From the NCBI GenBank assembly GCA_025055055.1, contig JANWYX010000161.1, forward strand, positions 1 to 13,415: a stretch of 13,415 nucleotides of DNA. Reading direction: 5' to 3'. The first letter of the stretch is position 1, and the number at the start of each line of letters is the position of its first letter. Shown here piece by piece: positions 1 through 13,415 of this stretch. Source of the stretch: Caldilinea sp. GTDB taxonomy: Bacteria > Chloroflexota > Anaerolineae > Caldilineales > Caldilineaceae. Position numbers and translations under genes: made by a program. The notes beneath the pieces are model-generated. The model was not told where the DNA came from, searched no databases, and saw only the letters and a list, made by a program, of their open reading frames with translations.

Positions 1-3507
<3,507 letters not shown>

Positions 3508-3539
3508 GGAGCAACTCCTTTGCAACGTAGATTTTCTTC

Positions 3540-3548
3540 AGTATATCA
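3540..3548 (-). promoter_or_regulatory. Extended -10 promoter for the GH13 gene
   Basis: Read on the minus strand this is TGATATACT, a TGn extended -10 followed by TATACT. It would start transcription near 3533 and give a leader of about 26 nt before the ATG at 3507. I see no convincing -35 box, which fits an extended -10 promoter. It is back to back with the plus-strand promoter at 3576-3605. Confidence 0.5.
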
Positions 3549-3575
3549 TGCTTTTGTGGAGGTTCTGAGAGGGGA

Positions 3576-3605
3576 TTGATGATTCCGATCGGTTGGTCGT
3601 ATAAT
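3576..3605 (+). promoter_or_regulatory. Sigma-70 type promoter for the GNAT-CHAT pair
   Basis: TTGATG (3576-3581), an 18-nt spacer and a perfect TATAAT (3600-3605). The spacer holds the 8-bp palindrome CCGATCGG (3585-3592), a possible operator core. Transcription would begin near 3612, leaving a leader of roughly 105 nt before the preferred ATG at 3719. Confidence 0.55.
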
Positions 3606-3718
3606 TCCCCTTGTCAAGTGCATTTTCTAGCCAAAAACGGTGCTCCATGCGATGTATGCAATTCAAAGAGGTTACGCGCTTAAATCGAGATTGCTTCTCC
3701 GCTGCGCAAATCCGGACA

Positions 3719-4324
3719 ATGACAAACGCTGACCATTCACCCCAACTGCGCATGATCTGGCCGCAACGTCGACTGCACGCTCCTCCCGATGCGCCCCTGC
3801 CCCCCGGCTATGTGCTGCGCACTTATCGCCCCGGCGACGAAGTGCCCTTCTTTCAGATCATGGCGCGCGCCGGCTGGCCCGACTGGGATGAGGAGCGGTT
3901 GCATCCCTGGCTCCCACGCATTGTCCCGCGCGGGTGGTTTCTGGTCGTCCACGAAGCCACCGGCGCCGTGGTGGCCTCGGCGATGGCGTTGCGGGACGAG
4001 CAAGAGTTCGGCTCCCAGGGCGGCGAGCTGGGCTGGGTGGTCTGCGATCCGGCGCATCGGGGAAAGGGATTAGGCGCCGCTGTCTCGGCCGCAGCCACGC
4101 TGCGACTGCTCGAGGAGGGGTATCGCCACCTTCACTTGTACACCGAAGAATGGCGTTTCGCCGCCTTGCGGACATACCTGCGCTTAGGTTATGTCCCATT
4201 GCTCTATGCTTCCGACATGCCGGAGCGGTGGCGCCTCGTCTGCACGGCGGTGCGTTGGCCCTTCACGCCCGAAGTCTGGGAAGCCGACCTCGAATCCCTG
4301 CAATCATCATCAAGGTCTTCATAA
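3719..4324 (+). CDS. GNAT family N-acetyltransferase
   Basis: A 201-residue protein of the Gcn5-related acetyltransferase fold, which moves an acetyl group from acetyl-CoA to an amine. The substrate cannot be read from the sequence. Motif A is clear: a beta strand (ELGWVV, 103-108) followed by the acetyl-CoA pyrophosphate loop RGKGLG (114-119) and the helix AAVSAAATLRLL. A later strand-helix (LHLYTEEW, then RTYLRLGY at 151-158) matches motif B of the family. The start is uncertain: the frame is open back to a TTG at 3611, with ATGs at 3647, 3656, 3719 and 3752, none with a strong Shine-Dalgarno. I chose 3719 because it gives a normal-length protein. A start at 3752 (MIWPQRR) is also reasonable. 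The gene ends 10 nt before the CHAT gene on the same strand, so the two are probably co-transcribed. Confidence 0.85.
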   Translation: MTNADHSPQLRMIWPQRRLHAPPDAPLPPGYVLRTYRPGDEVPFFQIMARAGWPDWDEERLHPWLPRIVPRGWFLVVHEATGAVVASAMALRDEQEFGSQGGELGWVVCDPAHRGKGLGAAVSAAATLRLLEEGYRHLHLYTEEWRFAALRTYLRLGYVPLLYASDMPERWRLVCTAVRWPFTPEVWEADLESLQSSSRSS

Positions 4325-4334
4325 TCAGGACTTT

Positions 4335-6701
<2,367 letters not shown>

Positions 6702-6721
6702 ACTTGCAGCATTGAGAACTT

Positions 6722-6763
6722 GAGAGGGGGAGAGCAGAAGAACCCTCACGCTCTCCCCCTCTC
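6722..6763. terminator. 14-bp inverted repeat, probable bidirectional terminator
   Basis: The arms GAGAGGGGGAGAGC (6722-6735) and GCTCTCCCCCTCTC (6750-6763) are perfect complements with a 14-nt loop. The hairpin stands 20 nt after the CHAT stop and covers the last codons and stop of the convergent feoC-like gene. There is no U-tract on either strand, so intrinsic termination would be imperfect. The right arm continues into a short 8-nt tandem repeat of CTCTCCCC (6751-6772, about 2.75 copies). Confidence 0.55.
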
Positions 6764-7048
6764 CCCCTCTCCACCATTCCCACCTAATTTGGCCGGAAAA
6801 ATGAGCGGCGTCCACACATGGTAGGGACAGGCGTGGACCGTAGAGCAAAGCCTGCTGCAATGGTGGGCGGCGCATACAAATTCACTTCCATCCGAAGCCG
6901 GCTTGTCGTCGATCAGCCGCCCTTTGCGCACCCAGAACTGGATCATGCCTTCGAGCGCGCTACGATCGATATCGAGGCGACGGCTCAGCTCGTCGAGCGT
7001 CACTGGCCCTTGCGCCGCCTCCACTTCTTGCAAAATTTTCCATAACAT
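6746..7048 (-). CDS. feoC: FeoC-like winged-helix regulator with Cys cluster
   Basis: A 100-residue protein. Residues 1-46 form a small winged helix (TLDELSRRLDIDRSALEGMIQFWVRKG spans recognition and wing elements). Four cysteines follow at C59, C64, C68 and C74, spaced like the Fe-S-binding cluster of FeoC proteins. FeoC family members are thought to tune FeoB activity or stability, or to act as iron-sensing regulators. Which applies here cannot be read from the sequence. The ATG at 7048 lies 6 nt after the stop of the feoB membrane-domain gene, so it is the last gene of the feo operon. The last 20 or so residues (Gly/Glu/Arg-rich) are translated from the inverted repeat and CTCTCCCC repeat at 6746-6772 and probably are not conserved. 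The TGA falls within the hairpin loop. Confidence 0.8.
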   Translation of the reverse strand: MLWKILQEVEAAQGPVTLDELSRRLDIDRSALEGMIQFWVRKGRLIDDKPASDGSEFVCAAHHCSRLCSTVHACPYHVWTPLIFPAKLGGNGGEGERGRA

Positions 7049-7054
7049 CTTGGG

Positions 7055-8803
<1,749 letters not shown>

Positions 8804-9350
8804 TGCTGCCTGCTCCTTCTCTCTGCGATTGCACGGCGGTCGCCAGTTCGACGATGCGATCGCGCAACACATCCATGCCCTGGCCGCGTCGCGCCACCAA
8901 CTCAACCACCGGCGTTCCTCCCAGCGCCTGCGAAAGCCGCGCGGCGTCGATCTGTATGCCTCTAGCGCGCGCCTGGTCGAGCATATTGAGAACGACGAGC
9001 AACGGGGCGCCCGTCTCCAGAATTTGCGTGGTCAGATAGAGGTTGCGCTCCAGGTTGGCGGCGTCCAGCACGTTGACGACCAAATGAGGCCGGTCCTCGA
9101 CGATGAAATCTCTGGCGATCTCTTCTTCGGGCGAATAGGGAGAAAGGCTGTACGCGCCCGGTAGATCGACGACGGTGATCTGCATATCGTTGCAGCCACA
9201 CCGTAAAAGCCCTGAGCGTTTTTCCACCGTTTTGCCCGGCCAGTTGCCGATGTGCTGCTCGTCGCCCGTCAGCGCGTTGAAGATAGTGCTCTTGCCGACG
9301 TTGGGATTGCCGGCCAACGCAACGAAGATTTTCTCGATTGCCATAGGGCC

Positions 9351-9584
9351 TTATGCGACTTCGACCAGAATTTTGCCGGCGATGCTGCGGCCCAGCGCCA
9401 ATCGCGAATCACGCACGGCCAGCACCAGGGGGCCGCCATGGTCGTGGAGGATTTCGATATGGACGCCCGGCGTAAGGCCCAGCTCGGTGAGTCGTCGCGT
9501 CAGCTTGCGCCCGGCAGTAATGCGTGTCAATCGCAACGGTTGGCCGCTGCCTGCTCTGTGGAGAGGAATCGATGAGCTTGCCAT
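9351..9584 (-). CDS. feoA: FeoA, SH3-like partner of FeoB
   Basis: A 77-residue protein of the FeoA family, a small SH3-like beta barrel that works with FeoB in Fe2+ uptake. The family pattern is clear: a basic RKLTRRLTELGLTPG stretch (26-40), then IEILHDHGGPLVLAV, then RLALGRSIAGKILVEV at the end. Length is normal for a free-standing FeoA. It is the first gene of the operon. The ATG at 9584 has no visible Shine-Dalgarno, and an out-of-frame ATG lies at 9591, so start efficiency or the exact start is uncertain. Transcription from the promoter at 9623-9651 would give a leader of about 30 nt rich in A and T. Confidence 0.88.
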   Translation of the reverse strand: MASSSIPLHRAGSGQPLRLTRITAGRKLTRRLTELGLTPGVHIEILHDHGGPLVLAVRDSRLALGRSIAGKILVEVA

Positions 9585-9622
9585 ATGTCATTTGTTATTA
9601 AATTCACAAATAATTTTTGACC

Positions 9623-9651
9623 AGTATAGAGCGGCTTTGCTTGCCGATCAA
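9623..9651 (-). promoter_or_regulatory. feo operon promoter
   Basis: On the minus strand: TTGATC (9651-9646), a 17-nt spacer and TATACT (9628-9623). The spacing is ideal and the boxes are close to consensus. The start point would be near 9616, 32 nt before the feoA ATG. The DNA between start point and ATG is very AT-rich, unlike its surroundings. It includes weak ATTTG/CAAAT and TTATT/AATAA inverted arms that might bind an iron-dependent repressor (a guess). Confidence 0.6.
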
Positions 9652-9657
9652 GAGGGC

Positions 9658-9674
9658 GCGTGAAACTTTCACGC
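9658..9674. promoter_or_regulatory. 17-bp perfect palindrome upstream of the feo promoter
   Basis: GCGTGAAA-C-TTTCACGC, an exact 8-1-8 inverted repeat. It lies 6 bp upstream of the feo -35 box, a usual position for an activator site. The regulator is unknown. Confidence 0.5.
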
Positions 9675-9725
9675 TGCCGTAGGGTTCGGTGCGGGTTGAA
9701 GGGGGAGTTAAGCGCCGTTAAGGGA

Positions 9726-9739
9726 CGACCGATCGGTCG
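9726..9739. promoter_or_regulatory. 14-bp perfect palindrome CGACCGATCGGTCG
   Basis: Fully self-complementary, in gene-free DNA between the suf and feo operons. The form resembles operators of TetR-like repressors, but no regulator gene of that family is in the window. Its core CCGATCGG also occurs at 3585-3592 in the GNAT promoter. Confidence 0.35.
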
Positions 9740-9791
9740 CTTTCAGAACTTGTGCAACAGGGTGAAGTTTCTGTAGCAATATGCCCTGCCG

Positions 9792-9846
9792 GTCCATCTT
9801 TCAGGAAGCCTGTTTCAGGAGGCCTAGAGCTTCCTAAAAGATGGAC
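9792..9846. repeat. 55-nt imperfect hairpin between suf and feo operons
   Basis: Outer arms GTCCATCTTT (9792-9801) and AAAGATGGAC (9837-9846) pair fully. One mismatch (9802/9836) is followed by AGGAAGC (9803-9809) pairing with GCTTCCT (9829-9835), leaving a 19-nt loop. It lies about 130 nt after the sufT-like stop and about 210 nt before the feoA start. There is no U-tract, so it may stabilise or end suf transcripts, or be a repeat element. Confidence 0.6.
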
Positions 9847-9974
9847 GACGAAAGGTGGACAACGACACAACTTTCCTTGGCCACACTCTTCTGAGTGCAA
9901 TCGCAATCCACATCGTTGCTGCGCGCACACGAGCGCGGAGCTTTCAGGCGAAAGTGCAAATCGTCAGCCAGGCG

Positions 9975-10289
9975 CTAGAAAATCCCTAGCTCTTCTTTGG
10001 CCTCGTCGGACATCATGTCCGGATTCCAGAAAGGCGACCAGGTGAGATGGATGTTGACCTCCTCCACATCGGGGAAGGCGTTGTGCGTCTCTCGCTGGAC
10101 GCTGGTGATGATTTCCGGGCCGGCCGGACAGCCGGGGCTGGTGAGCGTCATCGTAATCTCGACCGTTTTTTCCGGCGTGACCTCAATGTCATAGATCAGA
10201 CCCAGGTCGACGACGTTCATCATCAGCTCCGGGTCTTTGACTTTGGCGCGGATCAACTCACGCACTTCATCGACAGTTGGCAATGCCAT
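9975..10289 (-). CDS. sufT: MIP18/DUF59 family protein, SufT-like
   Basis: A 104-residue protein of the MIP18 (DUF59, PaaD-like) family. Such proteins take part in Fe-S cluster maturation or delivery, and SufT is the name used when they sit in suf operons. Seen: the N-terminal helix VDEVRELIRAKVKDPE, the core VDLGLIYDIEV, and TSPGCPAGPEI with the family's conserved cysteine (C53). The rest ends in HLTWSPFWNPDMMSDEAKEELG, also typical. Start: ATG at 10289 with a perfect AGGAGG 5 nt upstream. It is the last gene of the suf cluster, 127 nt after the Rieske gene, and may have its own promoter (10314-10322). The call as a SUF accessory factor rests on context. Confidence 0.87.
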   Translation of the reverse strand: MALPTVDEVRELIRAKVKDPELMMNVVDLGLIYDIEVTPEKTVEITMTLTSPGCPAGPEIITSVQRETHNAFPDVEEVNIHLTWSPFWNPDMMSDEAKEELGIF

Positions 10290-10313
10290 GACACCCTCCT
10301 GTGACTAACCAAA

Positions 10314-10322
10314 ATAATAGCA
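10314..10322 (-). promoter_or_regulatory. Possible extended -10 promoter for the sufT-like gene
   Basis: Minus strand TGCTATTAT: TGn followed by TATTAT. It would start transcription about 18 nt before the ATG. No -35 box is evident. It could allow separate expression, but read-through from the suf operon is as likely. Confidence 0.3.
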
Positions 10323-10323
10323 C

Positions 10324-10388
10324 GCAATGGAGAAGGTTTTTTCTCTTGGCGCTCGCAGAGGGGGACGCTTATACCCTCAATCCATTGC
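10324..10388. repeat. Inverted repeat in the Rieske-sufT spacer
   Basis: GCAATGGA (10324-10331) and TCCATTGC (10381-10388) are exact complements 49 nt apart. Smaller pairs lie inside: GAGGG (10358-10362) with CCCTC (10374-10378), and GAGAA with TTCTC (10330-10345). The set could fold into a branched structure in the suf transcript. Its role is unknown. Confidence 0.35.
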
Positions 10389-10416
10389 ACGCCGTTGAAA
10401 GAAAACGCATCCCCTA

Positions 10417-10734
10417 TCACGTTGGTTGTTCCAGCCAGATTTCGCCGTCCCGAACCTGCACCGCGTAAGTTTTCGTCGGCTCGAAGGCGGGAAAACTCAA
10501 CGCGGCGCCGGTGCGAATGTCGAAGCGGGCGCCGTGCCGCGGACATTGCACTTGATGGCCATTGACAATTTTGCCTTCAACGAGCGGGCCACCGTCATGC
10601 GTGCAGACGTCTTCGATGGCGTAGATTTCGCCATCGAGATTGAAGAGGGCGATGCGGGTGCGATTCACTTCGACCAGTTTGCTGCCGCCCACCGGCACAT
10701 CGGCCAGCCTGGCGACCTTTACAAAATTGCTCAT
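10417..10734 (-). CDS. Small Rieske [2Fe-2S] ferredoxin
   Basis: A 105-residue soluble Rieske protein. Both cluster motifs are intact: CTHDGGPL (C44, H46) and CPRHGARF (C64, H67), which bind a [2Fe-2S] cluster with two Cys and two His. The order and length match the free-standing Rieske ferredoxins (NirD or biphenyl-dioxygenase ferredoxin type), not a dioxygenase subunit, and there is no signal or membrane anchor. Its place between sufU and the sufT-like gene suggests electron supply to Fe-S assembly, but this is inferred from context. The start at 10734 has no clear Shine-Dalgarno (GAGAAAG lies rather far upstream). It begins 33 nt after the sufU stop. Confidence 0.9.
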   Translation of the reverse strand: MSNFVKVARLADVPVGGSKLVEVNRTRIALFNLDGEIYAIEDVCTHDGGPLVEGKIVNGHQVQCPRHGARFDIRTGAALSFPAFEPTKTYAVQVRDGEIWLEQPT

Positions 10735-10767
10735 AGTGCTGCATGCTTTCTCAATTTCAGCGCACGA

Positions 10768-11151
10768 TCACTCCGGCCACTCTTCAAGGCCGTACGCGCC
10801 CGCCTTTAGGACTTTGAGCGGAAGCAGGGCGCATTTCAGCCGCACCGGGCCGATCTCGATGCCCAGCATATCCAGGATGTATTGCTTATCGATCTGCTTG
10901 ATCTCTTCGAGTGACTTGCCGACGACCTCCTCCATCAACATGCTGGCCGTGGCCTGGCTGATGGCGCAGCCGTGACCGTCGAATGCGGCGTCCACCACCA
11001 CGCCATCCTTCACCTTCAGCTCCACGGTGATCTCGTCGCCGCAAAAGGGATTGTGGTCGTGGTACTGAATGTCCGGATTTTCGAGATGTCCCTTGCGTCG
11101 CGGGTGTTTATAGTAATCGATGATTGCTTCTCGATACAGATCGTCGCTCAC
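10768..11151 (-). CDS. sufU: SufU, sulfur transfer / scaffold protein
   Basis: A 127-residue protein of the SufU/IscU family, which accepts sulfur from SufS and serves as a zinc-bound sulfurtransferase or scaffold. Key residues: C37 and D39 in NPFCGDE, C62 in GHGCAISQA, and C107 in RLKCALLP. It has lysine where IscU has histidine before the third cysteine, which favours SufU. It lacks the roughly 17-20-residue insert that B. subtilis SufU carries between the second and third cysteine (45 residues here, like IscU). Start: GTG at 11151 with AAAGGA 7 nt upstream. The ATG within that AGGATG leads to a stop after two codons. The sufS stop is 306 nt upstream. Confidence 0.9.
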   Translation of the reverse strand: MSDDLYREAIIDYYKHPRRKGHLENPDIQYHDHNPFCGDEITVELKVKDGVVVDAAFDGHGCAISQATASMLMEEVVGKSLEEIKQIDKQYILDMLGIEIGPVRLKCALLPLKVLKAGAYGLEEWPE

Positions 11152-11457
11152 GCAAGCATCCTTTCAGCAGATCTGTCGATCAAGTCGACGCACAATTCGT
11201 TGGATGAATTCATTTCGGCAAACGGAACGGCGCACTCCTCGGAAATTGCCAGGTGACCGGTAGGGTCCTCAAATGGACGAATGCACCAGCCCCTTGTAGG
11301 ATCGACGCTCAAAATGCGCGCGCCCTATTGAATCCATACTTAGCCGATTGCACCGATTTCCCGATTATCGTATGCTTCGAGGCGCCCTCCTGCAAAAGGC
11401 TTTATGCGAAATTCCACCGAACCCATCGTACCAGAGACGTCGTTCATCGGATCTTTT
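11152..11457. other. 306-nt spacer between sufS and sufU
   Basis: I find no gene here. The DNA is less GC-rich than the flanking genes. It holds the sufU ribosome site (AAAGGA, 11159-11164) and a small stem GTCGA/TCGAC (11175-11189). I do not see a convincing promoter or terminator. The length is odd for two genes that act together, so a promoter or small RNA could be hidden here. Confidence 0.5.
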
Positions 11458-12693
<1,236 letters not shown>

Positions 12694-12739
12694 GAGTTTC
12701 GCCGGTCCTTTGAGCCGTCCCTCTCACTTCTCCACTCAC

Positions 12740-12769
12740 ATTGTACGGTGTTTCGCTTGCTTCATCCAA
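12740..12769 (-). promoter_or_regulatory. Internal promoter candidate for sufS
   Basis: Minus strand: TTGGAT (12769-12764), an 18-nt spacer and TACAAT (12745-12740). The -10 box matches at five of six positions, the -35 is weaker. The start would be near 12734, about 40 nt before the sufS ATG. With the terminator-like element just upstream it would let sufS-sufU be expressed apart from sufBCD. Confidence 0.45.
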
Positions 12770-12785
12770 GAACCGCCCTTGGTTT

Positions 12786-12808
12786 CTTTGCGCCTTTGCA
12801 GCTTTGCG
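12786..12808. repeat. Short imperfect CTTTGCG tandem repeat
   Basis: CTTTGCG, CCTTTGCA and GCTTTGCG stand in a row. Similar CTTTGCG-type strings are common in the intergenic DNA of some environmental bacteria, and I see only this one here. Confidence 0.4.
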
Positions 12809-12864
12809 TGGATTCTACTTCAAGATCGCCGGTGCGAGACGGCGCTGCGACATGAAGCCCGGTC

Positions 12865-12883
12865 GGCCCCGTTGCCGGGGGCC
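12865..12883. repeat. GC-rich hairpin in the sufD-sufS spacer
   Basis: GGCCCC (12865-12870) and GGGGCC (12878-12883) pair over a 7-nt loop, beginning just after the T-run when read on the minus strand. It could add to transcript structure before sufS. The pairing is short. Confidence 0.3.
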
Positions 12884-12898
12884 AAACGGCGGCTTCGT

Positions 12899-12965
12899 AA
12901 AAAATTAGGAGATTGAGAGCGGACGTAGGAAACCCGCCCAATCTCGCAATCTCCTTGCGTCCGCT
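12899..12965 (-). terminator. Terminator / attenuator-like element between sufD and sufS
   Basis: In the sufD-sufS transcript (minus strand) the order is AGCGGACG (12965-12958), AGGAGATTG (12955-12947), CGTCCGCT (12925-12918), CAATCTCCT (12915-12907), then AA and six T's (12904-12899). The first pairs with the third (8 bp) and the second with the fourth (9 bp). The 9-bp stem with the U-run is a plausible intrinsic terminator. The 8-bp stem crosses it and would compete or form a pseudoknot. A second GAGATTG (12945-12939) gives an alternative partner for the last arm, with a shorter loop. Confidence 0.6.
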
Positions 12966-12983
12966 TCAGAATCCGTGAGCCGG

Positions 12984-13415
12984 TCAGCCGCCAATCTTGC
13001 GTTCGATCACGCTTTCCAACTTGTGCACTACGCTCTCCACCGGCACGCGATCCAGCACGGCCTGGAAAAAGCCTTGCACGATCATGCGCTCCGCCTGAGG
13101 ACGGCTCAGGCCGCGCGCCATCAGGTAGAAGACGTATTCTTCTTCGACCTGCGCCACGGTGGCGCCGTGCGTGCAGCGCACATCGTCGGCTTGAATCTCC
13201 AGCCCCGGGATGCTGTCGGCGCGCGCTGTCGGGTCGAGGATAAGATTGCCGTTGCGCTGGTAGGCGTCGGTCTTCTGCGCGCCGGGGAAGACCTTGATCA
13301 CGCCCATGTAGACGCTGCGGCTTCTGTCCTTGAGCGCGCCGTTGAAGAGCAGGTCGCTGAAACAGTGCGGCGCCCGATGGAGCTGCAAGGTCTGATGGTC
13401 GATGTGTTGCTCGCC
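12984..13415 (-). CDS. sufD: SufD, Fe-S assembly protein (C-terminal part)
   Basis: The last 143 codons of a gene that begins beyond the right edge. SufD forms the SufBCD scaffold complex, on which Fe-S clusters are built. The fragment carries the conserved SufB/SufD C-terminal core: DLLFNGALKDRSRSVYMG, PGAQKTDAYQRNGNLILD, SIPGLEIQADDVRCTHGATV, then EEEYVFYLMARGLSRPQAERM. The DDVRCTHGAT motif is shared by SufB and SufD. The ADSIPGLEI context, the end PQAERMIVQGFF and the lone position just before sufS favour SufD. The frame is open from the edge to the TGA at 12984. sufC and sufB probably lie further right, outside the window. Confidence 0.9.
   Translation of the reverse strand, partial: GEQHIDHQTLQLHRAPHCFSDLLFNGALKDRSRSVYMGVIKVFPGAQKTDAYQRNGNLILDPTARADSIPGLEIQADDVRCTHGATVAQVEEEYVFYLMARGLSRPQAERMIVQGFFQAVLDRVPVESVVHKLESVIERKIGG

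Larger units (their letters stand above)
9675..9974. other. Gene-free region between the suf and feo operons
   Basis: About 300 nt with no credible coding frame: the short open frames here have no homology I recognise and no good ribosome site. It holds the 14-bp palindrome (9726-9739) and the 55-nt hairpin (9792-9846). I see nothing else in it. Confidence 0.6.

Noticed and set aside
4191..4334. Start of the CHAT protein at the ATG inside the GNAT gene
   Set aside because: It would overlap the GNAT gene by over 130 nt, and the extra residues are a frame shadow of GNAT.
8804..8905. N-terminal extension of the feoB membrane ORF to 8905
   Set aside because: The extra 34 residues are translated from the GTPase gene in another frame; the ATG at 8803 has a good Shine-Dalgarno.
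9718..10045. Short open frames on both strands between the suf and feo operons
   Set aside because: They cross the hairpin and palindrome, lack ribosome sites and family features, and one runs into the sufT-like gene.

Overview
This window looks like chromosomal DNA from a GC-rich bacterium, most plausibly of the Chloroflexota (Caldilineae or Anaerolineae type). That placement is an inference from gene content and style: a SUF operon with SufS, SufU, a small Rieske protein and a MIP18/SufT-like protein, a secreted modular GH13 enzyme, and GC-rich codons throughout. No rRNA, tRNA, CRISPR array, transposase or phage gene was found.

Layout: (1) 1-3507, minus strand: a secreted multidomain GH13 amylopullulanase-like enzyme whose 3' end lies outside the window. 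(2) 3508-3718: a divergent promoter region. (3) 3719-6701, plus strand: a GNAT acetyltransferase followed 10 nt later by a 788-residue protein with a C-terminal CHAT (caspase-like) domain. (4) 6722-6763: a strong inverted repeat at the convergent junction with the next operon. (5) 6746-9584, minus strand: a ferrous-iron uptake operon, feoA - feoB GTPase half - feoB membrane half - feoC-like regulator. (6) 9585-9974: a gene-free regulatory region with a good feo promoter, a 17-bp palindrome, a 14-bp palindrome and a 55-nt hairpin. (7) 9975-13415, minus strand: the SUF cluster, read sufD (5' end missing) - spacer - sufS - spacer - sufU - Rieske - sufT-like.

The right two thirds form an iron locus. 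The feo genes import Fe2+, and the suf genes use iron and cysteine sulfur to build Fe-S clusters. Both sets are read in the same direction and are separated by about 390 nt of structured DNA.

The most unusual points are: FeoB encoded as two overlapping genes with the break between the G domain and the helical GDI-like domain; a crossed pair of inverted repeats ending in a U-tract between sufD and sufS, which looks like an attenuator; the GNAT-CHAT gene pair, whose CHAT protein has long N-terminal and middle regions I cannot assign; and a SufU with IscU-like cysteine spacing.
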